This document shows positions 20,501-29,761 of a stretch of DNA of 64,000 bases, one piece after another. The position numbers and the translations under genes are program-made. Origin of the DNA: Myxococcales bacterium (GTDB lineage: Bacteria; Myxococcota_A; Polyangia; Haliangiales; Haliangiaceae); assembly GCA_016794525.1 (NCBI GenBank), contig JAEUJY010000142.1, positions 29,255-93,254 on the forward strand. Direction: 5' to 3'. The notes under the pieces were generated by a model, which searched no databases, was not told the origin of the DNA, and worked only from the letters and a program-made list of their open reading frames with translations. Each line of letters starts with the position of its first letter. The stretch's first letter is position 1.

Positions 20501-23500
20501 CGTTCTTCTGCGAGTAGATCGACTCGAGGAACTTCACCGAGGTGTCGTTGTCGGGATCGATCTCGACGACCTTGGCGTACGACGCGGCGGCGGCGTCGGC
20601 CTCGCCCAGGTACTGCAGCTGGACCTGGCCGCGGCGGGCGTAGAGATCCGACAGCCGGTAGGCGCGCGAGTGGCCGCCCTCGATCAGATCGATCGCCGAC
20701 TGGTACAGGTTCATCGCCGCCGGCCAGCGCTCGTGCTTGTAGCAGAGCTTCTCGAGCGCGGTGAACACCTCGCGGTTGCCGGGGTCGGCGACGAACGCGG
20801 CGGTGTACGCGGCGATCGCGCCGTCGACGTCGCCGCGGCCCTGCTTGACGCCCGAGATGCGCACGAACAGCTGCGCGCGCTCGAGCTTGTCGATCGTCGA
20901 CTCGGCGCGGGTCTCGAGCACCCGCAGCAGATCCTTGTCGCGGCCGGCGCGCTCGTAGAGCCGCTCGAGCGCCTCGAGCGACGGCACGTGGTGCGGGTTG
21001 CGCTCGAGCACGCCCTCGTAGGCCTGCGCCGCCTCGGCCGGCTTGCCCAGCCGCGCCTCGCGCAGCTCGCCGATGCGCAGGAGCAGCGCGATCTGCGCCT
21101 CGGTGGCGCCGGTCGGCGTCGACGCCAGCTCGCGCTCGAGCGCGGTGGCCAGCTCGGCCCAGCGCTCGGCGCGCTCGAGCAGGCGGGTCAGGTCGCGGTG
21201 GCTGTCGGTGGCGTGGGGCGCCTGCACCGCCAGCGCGTGGTAGCGGATCGCGGTGTCGACGTCGCCGAGCTTGTCCTCGGCCATGCGCGCCAGCGCGGCG
21301 GCCAGCCGCGGGCGATCTGGCGCCGGCGCCTGATCGAGCTCGGCCTGGCGCACCTGCGACAGCTCGGTCCACGCCTCGAGGTGCTCGAGCGCCTCGGCCA
21401 GCACCCGCAGGTGCGGCAGCGACTTGTCGGCCTGGCGGAACACCGCCGCGACCTCGCGCCAGTGGCCGCCGGCCCGGCCGGCCCGCTCGACGCCGGCCAG
21501 CGCCTGCTCGTGGTTGGGCTCGATCGTCGCGGCGTCGGCGTAGGCGGCGACCGCGCGCGCGGTCGCGCCCGCGGCCTCGTACAGCCGGCCGGCCTCGAGC
21601 TGCACCAGCAACCGCCGCGACGGCTCGACGCCGCGGTCGAGCTCGGCGGTCAGCGCCGCCAGCAGCCGATCGTCGCGGTGGTGCTTGCGGTGCAGCGCGG
21701 CCTGCGCCCGCACCGGCTCGGGGCTGCGCTCGTCGAGCCGCGCCGCGCGCTCGAACGCGGCCAGCGCCGCCTCGTCGTCGCCGCGCTTGCCCTCCTCGAG
21801 CTTGCCGATCTCGACGTACAGCTCGGCCTGGCGGCGCGGATCCTTGGTGCGCTCGGCGATCCGCGCGCGCAGCTCGACGGCCTTGTCCCACTGCCGGCCG
21901 TGCTCGTACAGCCGCGCCAGCTCGTAGGTGGTGTCGAGATCGTCGGGCGCCAGCGCCTGGGCCTCCTCGAGGACGCCGCGGGCGCGGCCGACCTCGCCCA
22001 GCTCGCCGGCCAGCACCGCGCCCAGCTCGCGCAGCAGCCCGACCCGCGCCGTCGTCGAGACGACCAGGTTGCTGAGCTCGGCCAGCACCACCGCCAGCTC
22101 GCGCCAGCGCTCGCCCTTGCGGTAGATCGCCGACAGCGCCACCTTGGCGGCGGGGTCGGTCGGGGCCTGGCTGGCGGCGGTGACGAACGTCTCCTCGGCC
22201 TCGACGAAGCGGCCGCGGCCCAGCTCGAGCGTGCCGGCCGTGGTCAGGTGCGCCGAGGCCGCGCGGGCGTCGCGGGTGGCGGCGGCGGCGGCGCGGTGCA
22301 GCTCGGCGAGATCGCCGCGCTCGTGGCGGCGGCGGGCGATCCGCAGCTGGTGATCGATCTCGCTGGCGCGGCTGCCGGCGCGATCGGCGGCGGCGAGGCG
22401 CATCAGGTCGGCGGCCCGCGCCAGATCGCCGGCGCGGGTCTCGACCACCAGCGCGGCGCGGCGCTGCTGCTTGGCGGCGAGCAGCGCGGCGATCAGCGGC
22501 TCGGGCGGTCCGCCGAGCAGCGTCGCCGCCAGCAGCCGGGCGCCGCTGGCGGTCGGGGCCAGCGCCATCGCGGCGTTGCCGAGCTCGCCGGCCGGCAGCC
22601 CGTGGGCCGCGGCCAGCTCGTAGGCGCGCCACGCGTGGGCGGCGGCGGCGACGCCGACGCCCGACGCGGTGGTCAGCGTGTGCAGCTCGCTGACGGCGTC
22701 GGACCAGCGGCCGGCGAGCACCGCGACCGTCGCCGCCGAGGTGCGGGCGAGGATCGCGCCGAAGTCGGCCTCGGGCGCGATCGCGCGGTAGCCGGCCAGC
22801 GCGCCGGCGAGATCGCCGCTGCCGCGGTGGGCCTCGGCGAGCTGGTAGCGCGCGGCGGCGGCGGCGCGCGGCGCGCCGGGATCGGCGGCGAGCAGCGCGT
22901 GGCGCTTCTCGAGGAGCGCGACCCGATCGGCCGGCCGCGCGCCCGGCGTGCGGGCGTGGGCCTCGAGGGCGAGATCGATCGCGCGCAGCACGTGGACCGC
23001 GTCGGGGCGGCCCAGCTCGGCGGCCAGCACCGCGGGGGTGAGCTCGACGGCGCGGCTGGCCTGGCCGACGCGATCGAGCAGCAGCGCCTGGGCCTCGGCC
23101 AGCTCCTCGGGGCGCGCGCCGGGCGCGGAGGCGGCGGCGAGCGCGGCGTCGGCCAGCTCGCGCCACTTGCCGCCGGCGAGCCGCGCCAGCGCCACCAGAT
23201 CGCGCAGCTCGGCGACGGTGTCGGGCTCGGCGCCGTCGGTGGCCAGCGGCGCCAGCAACGCCAGCGCGGCGTCGGGGGCGCCCAGCGCGTAGATCAGCGC
23301 CTCGCCGAGATCGCGGCGCACCCGCGCGCGATCGCGGGGATCGGCGATGCGATCGATCGACGCGGCGGCCGCGCGCACCAGCGCGACGTCGCCGGCGGCG
23401 ATGCCGTGACCCAGCATCAGCCGCGCGGTCAGCGGGTGGCGATCGGCGAGCTCGAGGTAGCGCGCGGCGTCGACGCTGTCGGCCAGCACGTCGGCGCTCA

Positions 23501-23867
23501 GCATCGCCTGGCGCACGTTGAGATCGGCGAGGCGATCGTCGCCGCCCGGCACCTTCGCGGTGAGCAGCGCCTCGGCCTCGGTCGCGAGCACCTCGACGAT
23601 CGCGTCGACCATCGCCGCCGAGCCGGCGCCGTCGACCCGCCGGGTGTGATCGCCGGTGGCCTCGTCGTCGTGCGCGGGCGCGCGCGGCGGCGGCGGCGGT
23701 GGCGGCGGCGGCGCGGCAGTCACCACCGGTGGTGGCGGTGGCGGCGGCGGCGGCGGGGCCGCGGCCTTGCTCGGCGCCGGCGCGTCGCGACGCGGGAGCG
23801 TCGGGAGGCTGGGCAACGCCGGCAGCGGCGGAGGGCGCTGCGGGCGGTCCGGCGGTGGCTCGGCCAT
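17532..23867 (-). CDS. Giant TPR-repeat protein
   Basis: 2111 residues. The first about 75 residues are Pro-rich with two long proline runs (10 and 9 residues), suggesting a flexible or SH3-like-binding tether. From about residue 95 to 1900 the protein is a superhelix of TPR units, recognisable in segments such as NKEALEALGRIYEST, DAEALDALERWYDRN and DPGNREVFTALEKL. The last about 180 residues depart from the TPR pattern into a compact alpha/beta domain. There is no signal peptide or membrane helix, so it is a cytoplasmic scaffold. It is divergent from a GHKL ATPase and upstream of a STAS protein in the same orientation. The ATG at 23867 is supported by TACGAT 7 nt upstream. Confidence 0.9.
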   Translation of the reverse strand: MAEPPPDRPQRPPPLPALPSLPTLPRRDAPAPSKAAAPPPPPPPPPPVVTAAPPPPPPPPPRAPAHDDEATGDHTRRVDGAGSAAMVDAIVEVLATEAEALLTAKVPGGDDRLADLNVRQAMLSADVLADSVDAARYLELADRHPLTARLMLGHGIAAGDVALVRAAAASIDRIADPRDRARVRRDLGEALIYALGAPDAALALLAPLATDGAEPDTVAELRDLVALARLAGGKWRELADAALAAASAPGARPEELAEAQALLLDRVGQASRAVELTPAVLAAELGRPDAVHVLRAIDLALEAHARTPGARPADRVALLEKRHALLAADPGAPRAAAAARYQLAEAHRGSGDLAGALAGYRAIAPEADFGAILARTSAATVAVLAGRWSDAVSELHTLTTASGVGVAAAAHAWRAYELAAAHGLPAGELGNAAMALAPTASGARLLAATLLGGPPEPLIAALLAAKQQRRAALVVETRAGDLARAADLMRLAAADRAGSRASEIDHQLRIARRRHERGDLAELHRAAAAATRDARAASAHLTTAGTLELGRGRFVEAEETFVTAASQAPTDPAAKVALSAIYRKGERWRELAVVLAELSNLVVSTTARVGLLRELGAVLAGELGEVGRARGVLEEAQALAPDDLDTTYELARLYEHGRQWDKAVELRARIAERTKDPRRQAELYVEIGKLEEGKRGDDEAALAAFERAARLDERSPEPVRAQAALHRKHHRDDRLLAALTAELDRGVEPSRRLLVQLEAGRLYEAAGATARAVAAYADAATIEPNHEQALAGVERAGRAGGHWREVAAVFRQADKSLPHLRVLAEALEHLEAWTELSQVRQAELDQAPAPDRPRLAAALARMAEDKLGDVDTAIRYHALAVQAPHATDSHRDLTRLLERAERWAELATALERELASTPTGATEAQIALLLRIGELREARLGKPAEAAQAYEGVLERNPHHVPSLEALERLYERAGRDKDLLRVLETRAESTIDKLERAQLFVRISGVKQGRGDVDGAIAAYTAAFVADPGNREVFTALEKLCYKHERWPAAMNLYQSAIDLIEGGHSRAYRLSDLYARRGQVQLQYLGEADAAAASYAKVVEIDPDNDTSVKFLESIYSQKNDWSGLITVYEKRAGLIRDDERRLEALRRAARVAAAKMRDFAEAARLYQQVLDADPSDAEALDALERWYDRNQDWGKLVEVLRKRLATAPAGDAATAILRRIAQISEEGLRDEGKATEHYQRILEIAPANKEALEALGRIYESTEQWAEFVEITRRQIRVTTDRNLKALLYFKCGSVMEAKFGKEEDAIRYYDAAIKTSPSCLPAVHGLRDLYRRREDWPRVIQTLELEVKLWQDDKERAGVFAQIGRIYEQRLNEAGRAMHYYESALAVDPECLPANQALFEHFFDAKQWAKALPLAQALAVKAMRDGDPNTRSEFYRRRGVVQRETGDARGAAESLIVALEIKPTHLEALDALIELQRVRPDAWDFESVYRELDKLYKKRDDAGPLLARVKVAQATAVERDGDLDNAQAIYAEAVALAPDDFVVLSARITLDVNMRRWREATDAIAEFVGRTPQPPLAARLAALMLQAEIHADGEMDSHRAIAVLREVIRLDASHEHAYYLTAQEYFALGRYADAKAAIDRVIELAAAPGSAIAPESLARYYYYRGRITEVGGDARGATSQYRRACEYDPGYAPPALALARRAADGGDRSAAETLLIDAAHAAMEKGGPIAAVPLQRGLARILLAAGERPAAIEAYRGILGVDDSATDRVALAEIYAIDDPGKAVSELRKVLDRTIHHAPVYRLLAQYNLRLGEIHRAMRAHAVMEQLGFAEDADRAESARVRSQLPYMPSQRPLDDDLRARLLVNGAARDVFGEIMASAHDELAALYPAPFLGENLTPAQRIDDASLRVAIADVARLTGVDADVFVGERVPGLVAMVASPRRLVVIDRSLVTEADGPRRYLLGWAFEALRGGYAFLHHLGKKQRSELGAFLKSLLLPEAERPGPTNDFVRSLPKRAQRVLERHSGGGRDLDGDAWIDAMLAIAKRGGLVACDDFAAATWMIARISGEMLLSHDATVALGAVLGGADLVRFYLSDDYQRIRESLAAPS

Positions 23868-23874
23868 CGAAATA

Positions 23875-23880
23875 ATCGTA
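23875..23880 (-). promoter_or_regulatory. -10 element of the giant TPR gene
   Basis: TACGAT, then 7 nt to the ATG at 23867. Confidence 0.6.
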
Positions 23881-23982
23881 ACAGGGCTGGCGGGCTGGTG
23901 CGCAAACCCGGCGCGCTGATCGATCGGTCGCCAGGTAGGTGTGGATGCCATACCCGGCCCGGCGCATGAGGCGTCGTCGGAT

Positions 23983-24012
23983 TTGACCTCCTCGTCGCCG
24001 GCCCGGTATTCT
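23983..24012 (+). promoter_or_regulatory. Sigma70-type promoter of the GHKL ATPase
   Basis: TTGACC (23983-23988), 18-bp spacer, TATTCT (24007-24012), then 8 nt to the ATG at 24021. The -35 is one of the clearest in the window. Confidence 0.7.
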
Positions 24013-24020
24013 CTGGCACG

Positions 24021-24953
24021 ATGTCCGGTGTCGTCCGTGCCGTGTGCGTCACTCGCAGCGTGGCGCTCCGGAGGGCGCTGCGGCGATCGCTGCACGCGGC
24101 GGGGGCGGCGGTCGAGTTCGTCGACGACGTCGGCGGGGTCGGCGCCGACGCGACGCTGGTGGTGATCGACGGCCCGACCCACGACGCGCTGGCGGCGCCG
24201 GCGCGGGCGGCGCTGGCCTCGGGCCGGGCGATGATCGTCGTCGGCGTGTCGCTCGGCGACGACGGCGCGGTCGACGGCCTGCGCGCCGACGGCTGCAACC
24301 ACGTGATCACCGGCGACGACGAGCCCGACGACGCCGAGCTGGTGGTCACCTCGGGCAAGCTGGCCTCGGGCGACATCTTCGGCCTCGAGAAGTACCTGGC
24401 GTGGGGCGTGCGCGTGAGCGACCTCGAGATCGCCAGCTACGAGGAGAAGCGGGCCGCGCTGATCGCGGTGACCGCGTCGGCGCGCGACGCCGGGGCCCGC
24501 CGGCCGATGGTGGCGCGGGTCGAGAGCGTCGTCGACGAGTTGCTGATGAACGCGATGTACGACGCGCCGGCGGCGGCGCGCGGCGAGGCGCCGCAGCTGC
24601 CGGCCGACGTGCTCGAGCGGGTCGCGGCGCCGGCGCGGCTGCGCTGGGCCTCGGACGGCCGGCACTTCGCGGTGTCGGTCGAGGATCGCTTCGGCGCGCT
24701 GGTGAAGGGCGCGATCGTCGATCACCTGCAGCGCGCGCGCGCCGAGCGCGGCCGCCCGCGCGGCACCAGCGAGGCGGGCGGCGCGGGCCTCGGCCTGTAC
24801 TTCATCGTGTCGTCGGTGACGCGGTTCATCGCCAACGTCGATCCCGGCCACCGCACCGAGGTCATCGGGCTGTTCGATCTGCGCCAGGCCGGCCGCGACG
24901 GCGACGCCTGCGCCCGCTCGCTGCACGTCTTCGCGCGCGCCAGCGTGGGCTGA
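24021..24953 (+). CDS. GHKL ATPase with receiver-like N-terminus
   Basis: 310 residues. The N-terminal about 120 residues look like a degenerate receiver fold ([27 protein letters not shown]) without an obvious full acidic pocket. The C-terminal half is a GHKL/HATPase_c domain: N box VESVVDELLMNAMYDAP (about 170-186), VEDRFGALV as a G1-like box near 224 and GGAGLGLYFI as G2 near 250. No phosphoacceptor His domain is visible, so it resembles RsbW/SpoIIAB-type protein kinases rather than a two-component kinase. The STAS protein at 16421-17374 is a candidate substrate. It is divergent from the giant TPR gene. Confidence 0.85.
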   Translation: MSGVVRAVCVTRSVALRRALRRSLHAAGAAVEFVDDVGGVGADATLVVIDGPTHDALAAPARAALASGRAMIVVGVSLGDDGAVDGLRADGCNHVITGDDEPDDAELVVTSGKLASGDIFGLEKYLAWGVRVSDLEIASYEEKRAALIAVTASARDAGARRPMVARVESVVDELLMNAMYDAPAAARGEAPQLPADVLERVAAPARLRWASDGRHFAVSVEDRFGALVKGAIVDHLQRARAERGRPRGTSEAGGAGLGLYFIVSSVTRFIANVDPGHRTEVIGLFDLRQAGRDGDACARSLHVFARASVG

Positions 24954-24956
24954 GGC

Positions 24957-26200
24957 TCAGCGCCGGCGCAGCGCGACCACCGCCGCGCCCGCCGCGCCGC
25001 CGCCGAGCAGCCACAGCGCGGTGCGCGCCGGCGTCGGGCTGGCGACGATCGCCACGACCAGCGGCGCCGCGATCCACCACGCCAGCCACAGCCCGACCAG
25101 CGCGCGGCGCGCCGTCGTCACGGCGGCCGGCGCGATCGGCAACGTCGCCGACGCCCGCGGCAGCTCGATCGCCGGCTGCGCGGTGGCCCGCGCCAGCAGC
25201 ACCGCGATCGCGCCGGCGCCGGCCAGCGCCGCGGCCAGCCAGCGATCGGCGTCGGCCGGGCGGCCCAGCCCGATCGCGACCAGCGCGATCCCGGCGAGCG
25301 CGCCGCCCAGCGCGAACAGCGGGTAGCGCCGGCGCATCAGCCGCGCCATCCGATCGAAGACCAGCCCGGCGCCGCCGCCGAGCCGCGCCGCGACCGCGCG
25401 CTCGAGGCCGGTCGCGCGGTGGATCTCGAGGTGCGCGAGGATCTGACGGTCGAGCGCCGCGACCTCGCGCATCGCCCGCGGCATCACCTGCGGCGCGGCG
25501 CGGCCGGCGATCACCGCGGCGAGCAGGGCGACCACCGCCAGGCCGATCGCGATCGCCGGGCCGCGCGGATCGATGCCGTCGCGCACCCAGCCGCCGGTCA
25601 TCGCGGTGGCGATCACCGCGCCGGCGACGGTCGCGCCCGGCAGCGCGCCGAGCAGCGTCGTCGTCGCGACCGCGTAGTCGCCGGCCAGCGCGCGGCTGGC
25701 GGCGTCGGCCTGGCCCGAGGCCACGGCGTGGGCGGCGCCGACGCACACCGCCGGCATCAGCGCCGCGGCGACCAGCGCCAGCGCGCCGACGATCGCCGCG
25801 AACCGTCCGCCGGTGGCGGGATCGGCCGCCAGCGTCAGCGCCGCGACCGGCGCGGCGATCACGACGCCGAGCAGCGCGCCGCGCCGCGCGCGCACCAACG
25901 CCACCTGCCACAGCGCCGCGCCCGGGATCGGCAGCCGCGCGACCATCGCCGCGTCGGCGCGCCAGAACATCCGGTGCGGCGCCATCATCATCGTCGGCAC
26001 CATCGCGACCAGCGCGACCGCGATCAGGAAGCCGGGCGACGGCACCGGCCGCGCGCCGTCGAGCCAGCCGCCCTTGGCCACCGCGACCGCGGCCAGCGCC
26101 AGCCCGGCGGCGATCGCCGCGAGCAGCGTGGTCGCGGGGCGGCCGCCGCGCCGGCGGCGCTCGTCGCTGTCGGCCCAGCCCAGGAGCGTCGCGCCGTCGA

Positions 26201-26204
<4 letters not shown>
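24957..26204 (-). CDS. ABC exporter membrane subunit
   Basis: 415 residues beginning at a GTG (26204) that overlaps the ATPase stop in a GTGA. About ten hydrophobic helices are visible (for example residues 18-45, 52-65, 110-135, 195-220, 285-320 and 360-410) with cytoplasmic Arg-rich connections, typical of ABC-2-like permeases. No periplasmic-binding-protein gene is nearby, which favours export. Substrate unknown. It is the last gene of a coupled four-gene operon. Confidence 0.82.
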
Positions 26205-26919
<715 letters not shown>

Positions 26920-26932
<13 letters not shown>

Positions 26933-28236
26933 TGCGACTTGCTCCAGGCGTAGGCCACGCGGTAGCCGATCGTCGCGCGGCCGCGGGCGGGGACGGTGAT
27001 GCCGAAATTGACCTGCTGCGCGCCGGCCTTCACGACGTCGGGCGTCGAGAAGTAGACCAGCTGCCAGCACTCGCCGCGGTAGAGGTGCTCGCGGGCCACC
27101 AGCGCCACCGCGCGATCGCCGCGGTTGTCGAAGGTCAGCCGGAACTCCTCGACCAGCCGCTCGCGATCGTAGTCGACGTCGATCATCGTCCGCTCGCGGC
27201 GGCCGGTGACGTCGGTCGAGCGGCCGACCGCGATCGCCGGCGTGCGCTGCGCGCCCTCGGCCGGCGGCGCCAGCTGGCCCTCGCCGAGCCACGCCAGCTC
27301 GCCGGATGGATCGACGCGGAACATCCGCAGCGGGCCCGCCGGCAGCGGCGCGTCGGACAGCCGCGCCAGGTCGGGCGCGACGCTGACCGCGACCTCGGTC
27401 GGCCACGGCCCGACGCCGTAGCCGGGCTCGTCGATCGGGCGCTGCCCGGGCTTGTCGAGCGCGCCGCCGACCGGATCGAACATCAAGACCGGCGCCAGCG
27501 GCAGTCGCCGCGCCGGCAACCCGAGATCGATCCGCTGCACGCCGGCGCCGATCGCGCTGGCGCGGCCGATCCGCAAGAGCCGCCGCTCGGGCGCCAGCGC
27601 GCCCGGCGGCTGATCGGGCACGTCGCGATCGGCCAGGGTCAGCGCGGCGTGGGCCCACTGCCGGCCGGTGCGGTTGTCGAGCGCCAGCGCGCCGATCAGC
27701 CGGCCGCGGCGATCGCCGTCGTCGATCAGCGTGTAGCTGGCGCGCCAGGCCAGCGCGTCGGTGCGGTAGCGCGCGCGCACGACCACCGCGCGCGGCCCCG
27801 GCGCCACCGCGATCGCCAGCGCGTCGGCCGGCGCGGCGACGTGGGCGGCGTGGGTGATGACGACGCCGGTGGCGGTCGCGACCGCGATCGCGCCGTCGGG
27901 GCCGACCGCCAGCTGCCGGCCCGGGGCGGGCGCGCCGAGGTGGACGACGACCGGATCGCCGGTGCCGGCGTGGGTGTGGCTCCAGCTGGTCAGCGCCGCG
28001 GCCTCGCCGGTGACCTCGAGCGAGTCGGGCGCGAGGCCGAGCGGCGCGAACGGCACCGCGCCGCGGCCGCTGGCGTCGACCGGGATCGCCAGCCGCTCCT
28101 CGACCAGCGCGCCGGTGCGGTACAGCGTGATCCGCGCGTCGACGTCGAGGTCGTCGCGCGCCGCGCCGCGGCGGCCGAGGCAGCCGGCCGCGACGAGCAA
28201 CGCCGCGCCGGTCACGATCACGCGGCGCACGATCAC
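26920..28236 (-). CDS. DUF4139-type lipoprotein
   Basis: 438 residues. The GTG at 28236 overlaps the previous stop (GTGA) and opens a lipoprotein signal (VTGAALLVAAGC). The mature protein has beta-rich repeats of DUF4139 type, including YRTDALAWRASYTL, a long Pro-rich loop near 180-260 and a C-terminal beta domain ending in RATIGYRVAYAWSKSQCSD. It is a paralogue of the preceding gene (compare SYRTDGLAWQPDYSA there). It is probably an outer-membrane or periplasmic beta protein working with the ABC transporter encoded downstream. Confidence 0.82.
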
Positions 28237-29672
28237 CAGCTGTATTGCACGGAGTAGGAGATGGTCTTGGACTCGCCCTTGCCCAGCCGCACCCGCCACT
28301 CCTGGACGCGATCGTCGGCGCGGGTCCCCTTGACGCTCTCGCGGGTCAGCTTCCAGGTGTGCCAGCGGTACATCGCCTCGCGGACGACGACGTCGGCGGC
28401 CGCGGCGCCGTCGTTGGTGACGGTCAGCTCGACGTCCTCGCGCAGCGCCCGGCCCGACGGCTCGAGTTGGCACTGCGCGCGGTTGCGCTCGCCCGAGACC
28501 GTGACGTCGGCGCCCGACAGCGCGATCCGGACCACGCCGGTCGACGCGTTGGCGCGCAGCTCGTCGGTGCCGACCACCGTCAGCTCCTTGCCGACCCGGC
28601 GCAGCAGCCGCACCCGGCCGCTGGGCAGCGGCGCGCCGGCCTCGATCTCGAGGTACTGGCCGGTGCGCGGGTTGAGCGGCTCGTAGGCGTCGCAGTCGGA
28701 GGTGGCCTGGGCGTTGTCGGCGCCCGCGCCCTCGGCCAGCGCCTCGAAGACCTGGGTCTGCTTGGCCTTGGCGCCGACCTTCTTGGGCGCCAGCTCGACC
28801 TGCACGGTCTGGCCGGCGCGCAGCGCGATCTTGCCGGCGATCTTCCACTCCTGCGGCTTGGTCCGGCTGGGCCGGCCCGGGGCCAGCCCCAGCGTCGCGA
28901 AGACCCCGTCGCCGCCGCCGGCGGTCAGCGTCAGATCGGCGTCGGTGAAGTCCGAGCCGGTGTCGTTGCTGATCGTCGCCCACGCCGACAGGTCGACGGA
29001 GCCGTCCTCGCCGAGCACCGCCGAGTAGTCGGGCTGCCAGGCCAGCCCGTCGGTGCGGTAGCTGACGACGACGTCGTGGCGGCCGGGCTTGGCGGTGGTG
29101 ATGCGCCACTCGAGCGTCGGCTCCTGATCGACCGACGCGGTCGGCAGCTTGATGCCGAGCAGCTGCGGCCCGCGCGGCACGATGTGCGCGGCGTGGTCGT
29201 CGCTGTCGATCACCAGCGCGTCGGCCGACAGCGCCCGCAGCGTGCCGGCCAGCTCGCCGCTGGCCAGCGTGATGACGACCGGCTTGCCGAGCTGGCGGAA
29301 CAGCAGCGCCTCGGGGTTGATGACGTCGTTGACCAGGCGCTGCTCGACGACGCGGGTCCCGGTCGGGTCGGTGGCGCTGCGGAACTCGACGGTGGCGGCG
29401 TCGAGCAGCGCCGCGACGCCGGGGAACTTGACGACGCCGTCGGCGCCGACGTCGATCGTGCGCTCGTGGGTGACGTAGGCGCTGGTGGCCGGCGGCGCCA
29501 CCGCGCCGTAGCCCTCGCCGCCGTAGGCGGGATCGACCGTGGTCGGTCGCTTGATGCTGATCATGGTGGCGCGATCGCGCCCGCCGGCCGCGGCGTGACC
29601 GGCGACCGCCGCCGCGAGCGCGGCGCCGACGCCGACGAAGACCAGGGCGCGCTGGCCGGGCGATGAGCTCAT
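28233..29672 (-). CDS. DUF4139-type exported protein
   Basis: 479 residues with an N-terminal signal or anchor helix (about 8-29). DUF4140/DUF4139-like features are an N-terminal beta domain (THERTIDVGADGVVKFPGV), a middle SYRTDGLAWQPDYSAVL segment and a C-terminal TISYSVQYSW strand. Its C-terminal layout parallels the next gene, indicating an old tandem duplication. It is the first gene of the DUF4139-DUF4139-ATPase-permease operon, in which all three junctions overlap. The ATG is supported by TACACT 8 nt upstream. Confidence 0.85.
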   Translation of the reverse strand: MSSSPGQRALVFVGVGAALAAAVAGHAAAGGRDRATMISIKRPTTVDPAYGGEGYGAVAPPATSAYVTHERTIDVGADGVVKFPGVAALLDAATVEFRSATDPTGTRVVEQRLVNDVINPEALLFRQLGKPVVITLASGELAGTLRALSADALVIDSDDHAAHIVPRGPQLLGIKLPTASVDQEPTLEWRITTAKPGRHDVVVSYRTDGLAWQPDYSAVLGEDGSVDLSAWATISNDTGSDFTDADLTLTAGGGDGVFATLGLAPGRPSRTKPQEWKIAGKIALRAGQTVQVELAPKKVGAKAKQTQVFEALAEGAGADNAQATSDCDAYEPLNPRTGQYLEIEAGAPLPSGRVRLLRRVGKELTVVGTDELRANASTGVVRIALSGADVTVSGERNRAQCQLEPSGRALREDVELTVTNDGAAAADVVVREAMYRWHTWKLTRESVKGTRADDRVQEWRVRLGKGESKTISYSVQYSW

Positions 29673-29680
29673 CGCCGCGC

Positions 29681-29686
29681 AGTGTA
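29681..29686 (-). promoter_or_regulatory. -10 element of the DUF4139/ABC operon
   Basis: TACACT, then 8 nt to the ATG at 29672. No clear -35. Confidence 0.55.
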
Positions 29687-29748
29687 CCAGCCCGACCGCG
29701 CTGGTGCCTTCGCGCGGCCGCGCGGGCGATGCGCGACCGCGACCGGTA

Positions 29749-29754
29749 TATAGT
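29749..29754 (+). promoter_or_regulatory. -10 element of the STAND/HEAT gene
   Basis: TATAGT, then 7 nt to the GTG at 29762. Its position argues against the longer in-frame starts upstream (for example ATG 29729), which would lie before the -10. Confidence 0.6.
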
Positions 29755-29761
29755 GCCGCCC

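Noticed and set aside
28233..29672. Possible frameshifted single DUF4139 gene split in two
   Set aside because: Both products have their own export signals and full-length domains, so these are two paralogous genes with a GTGA overlap.
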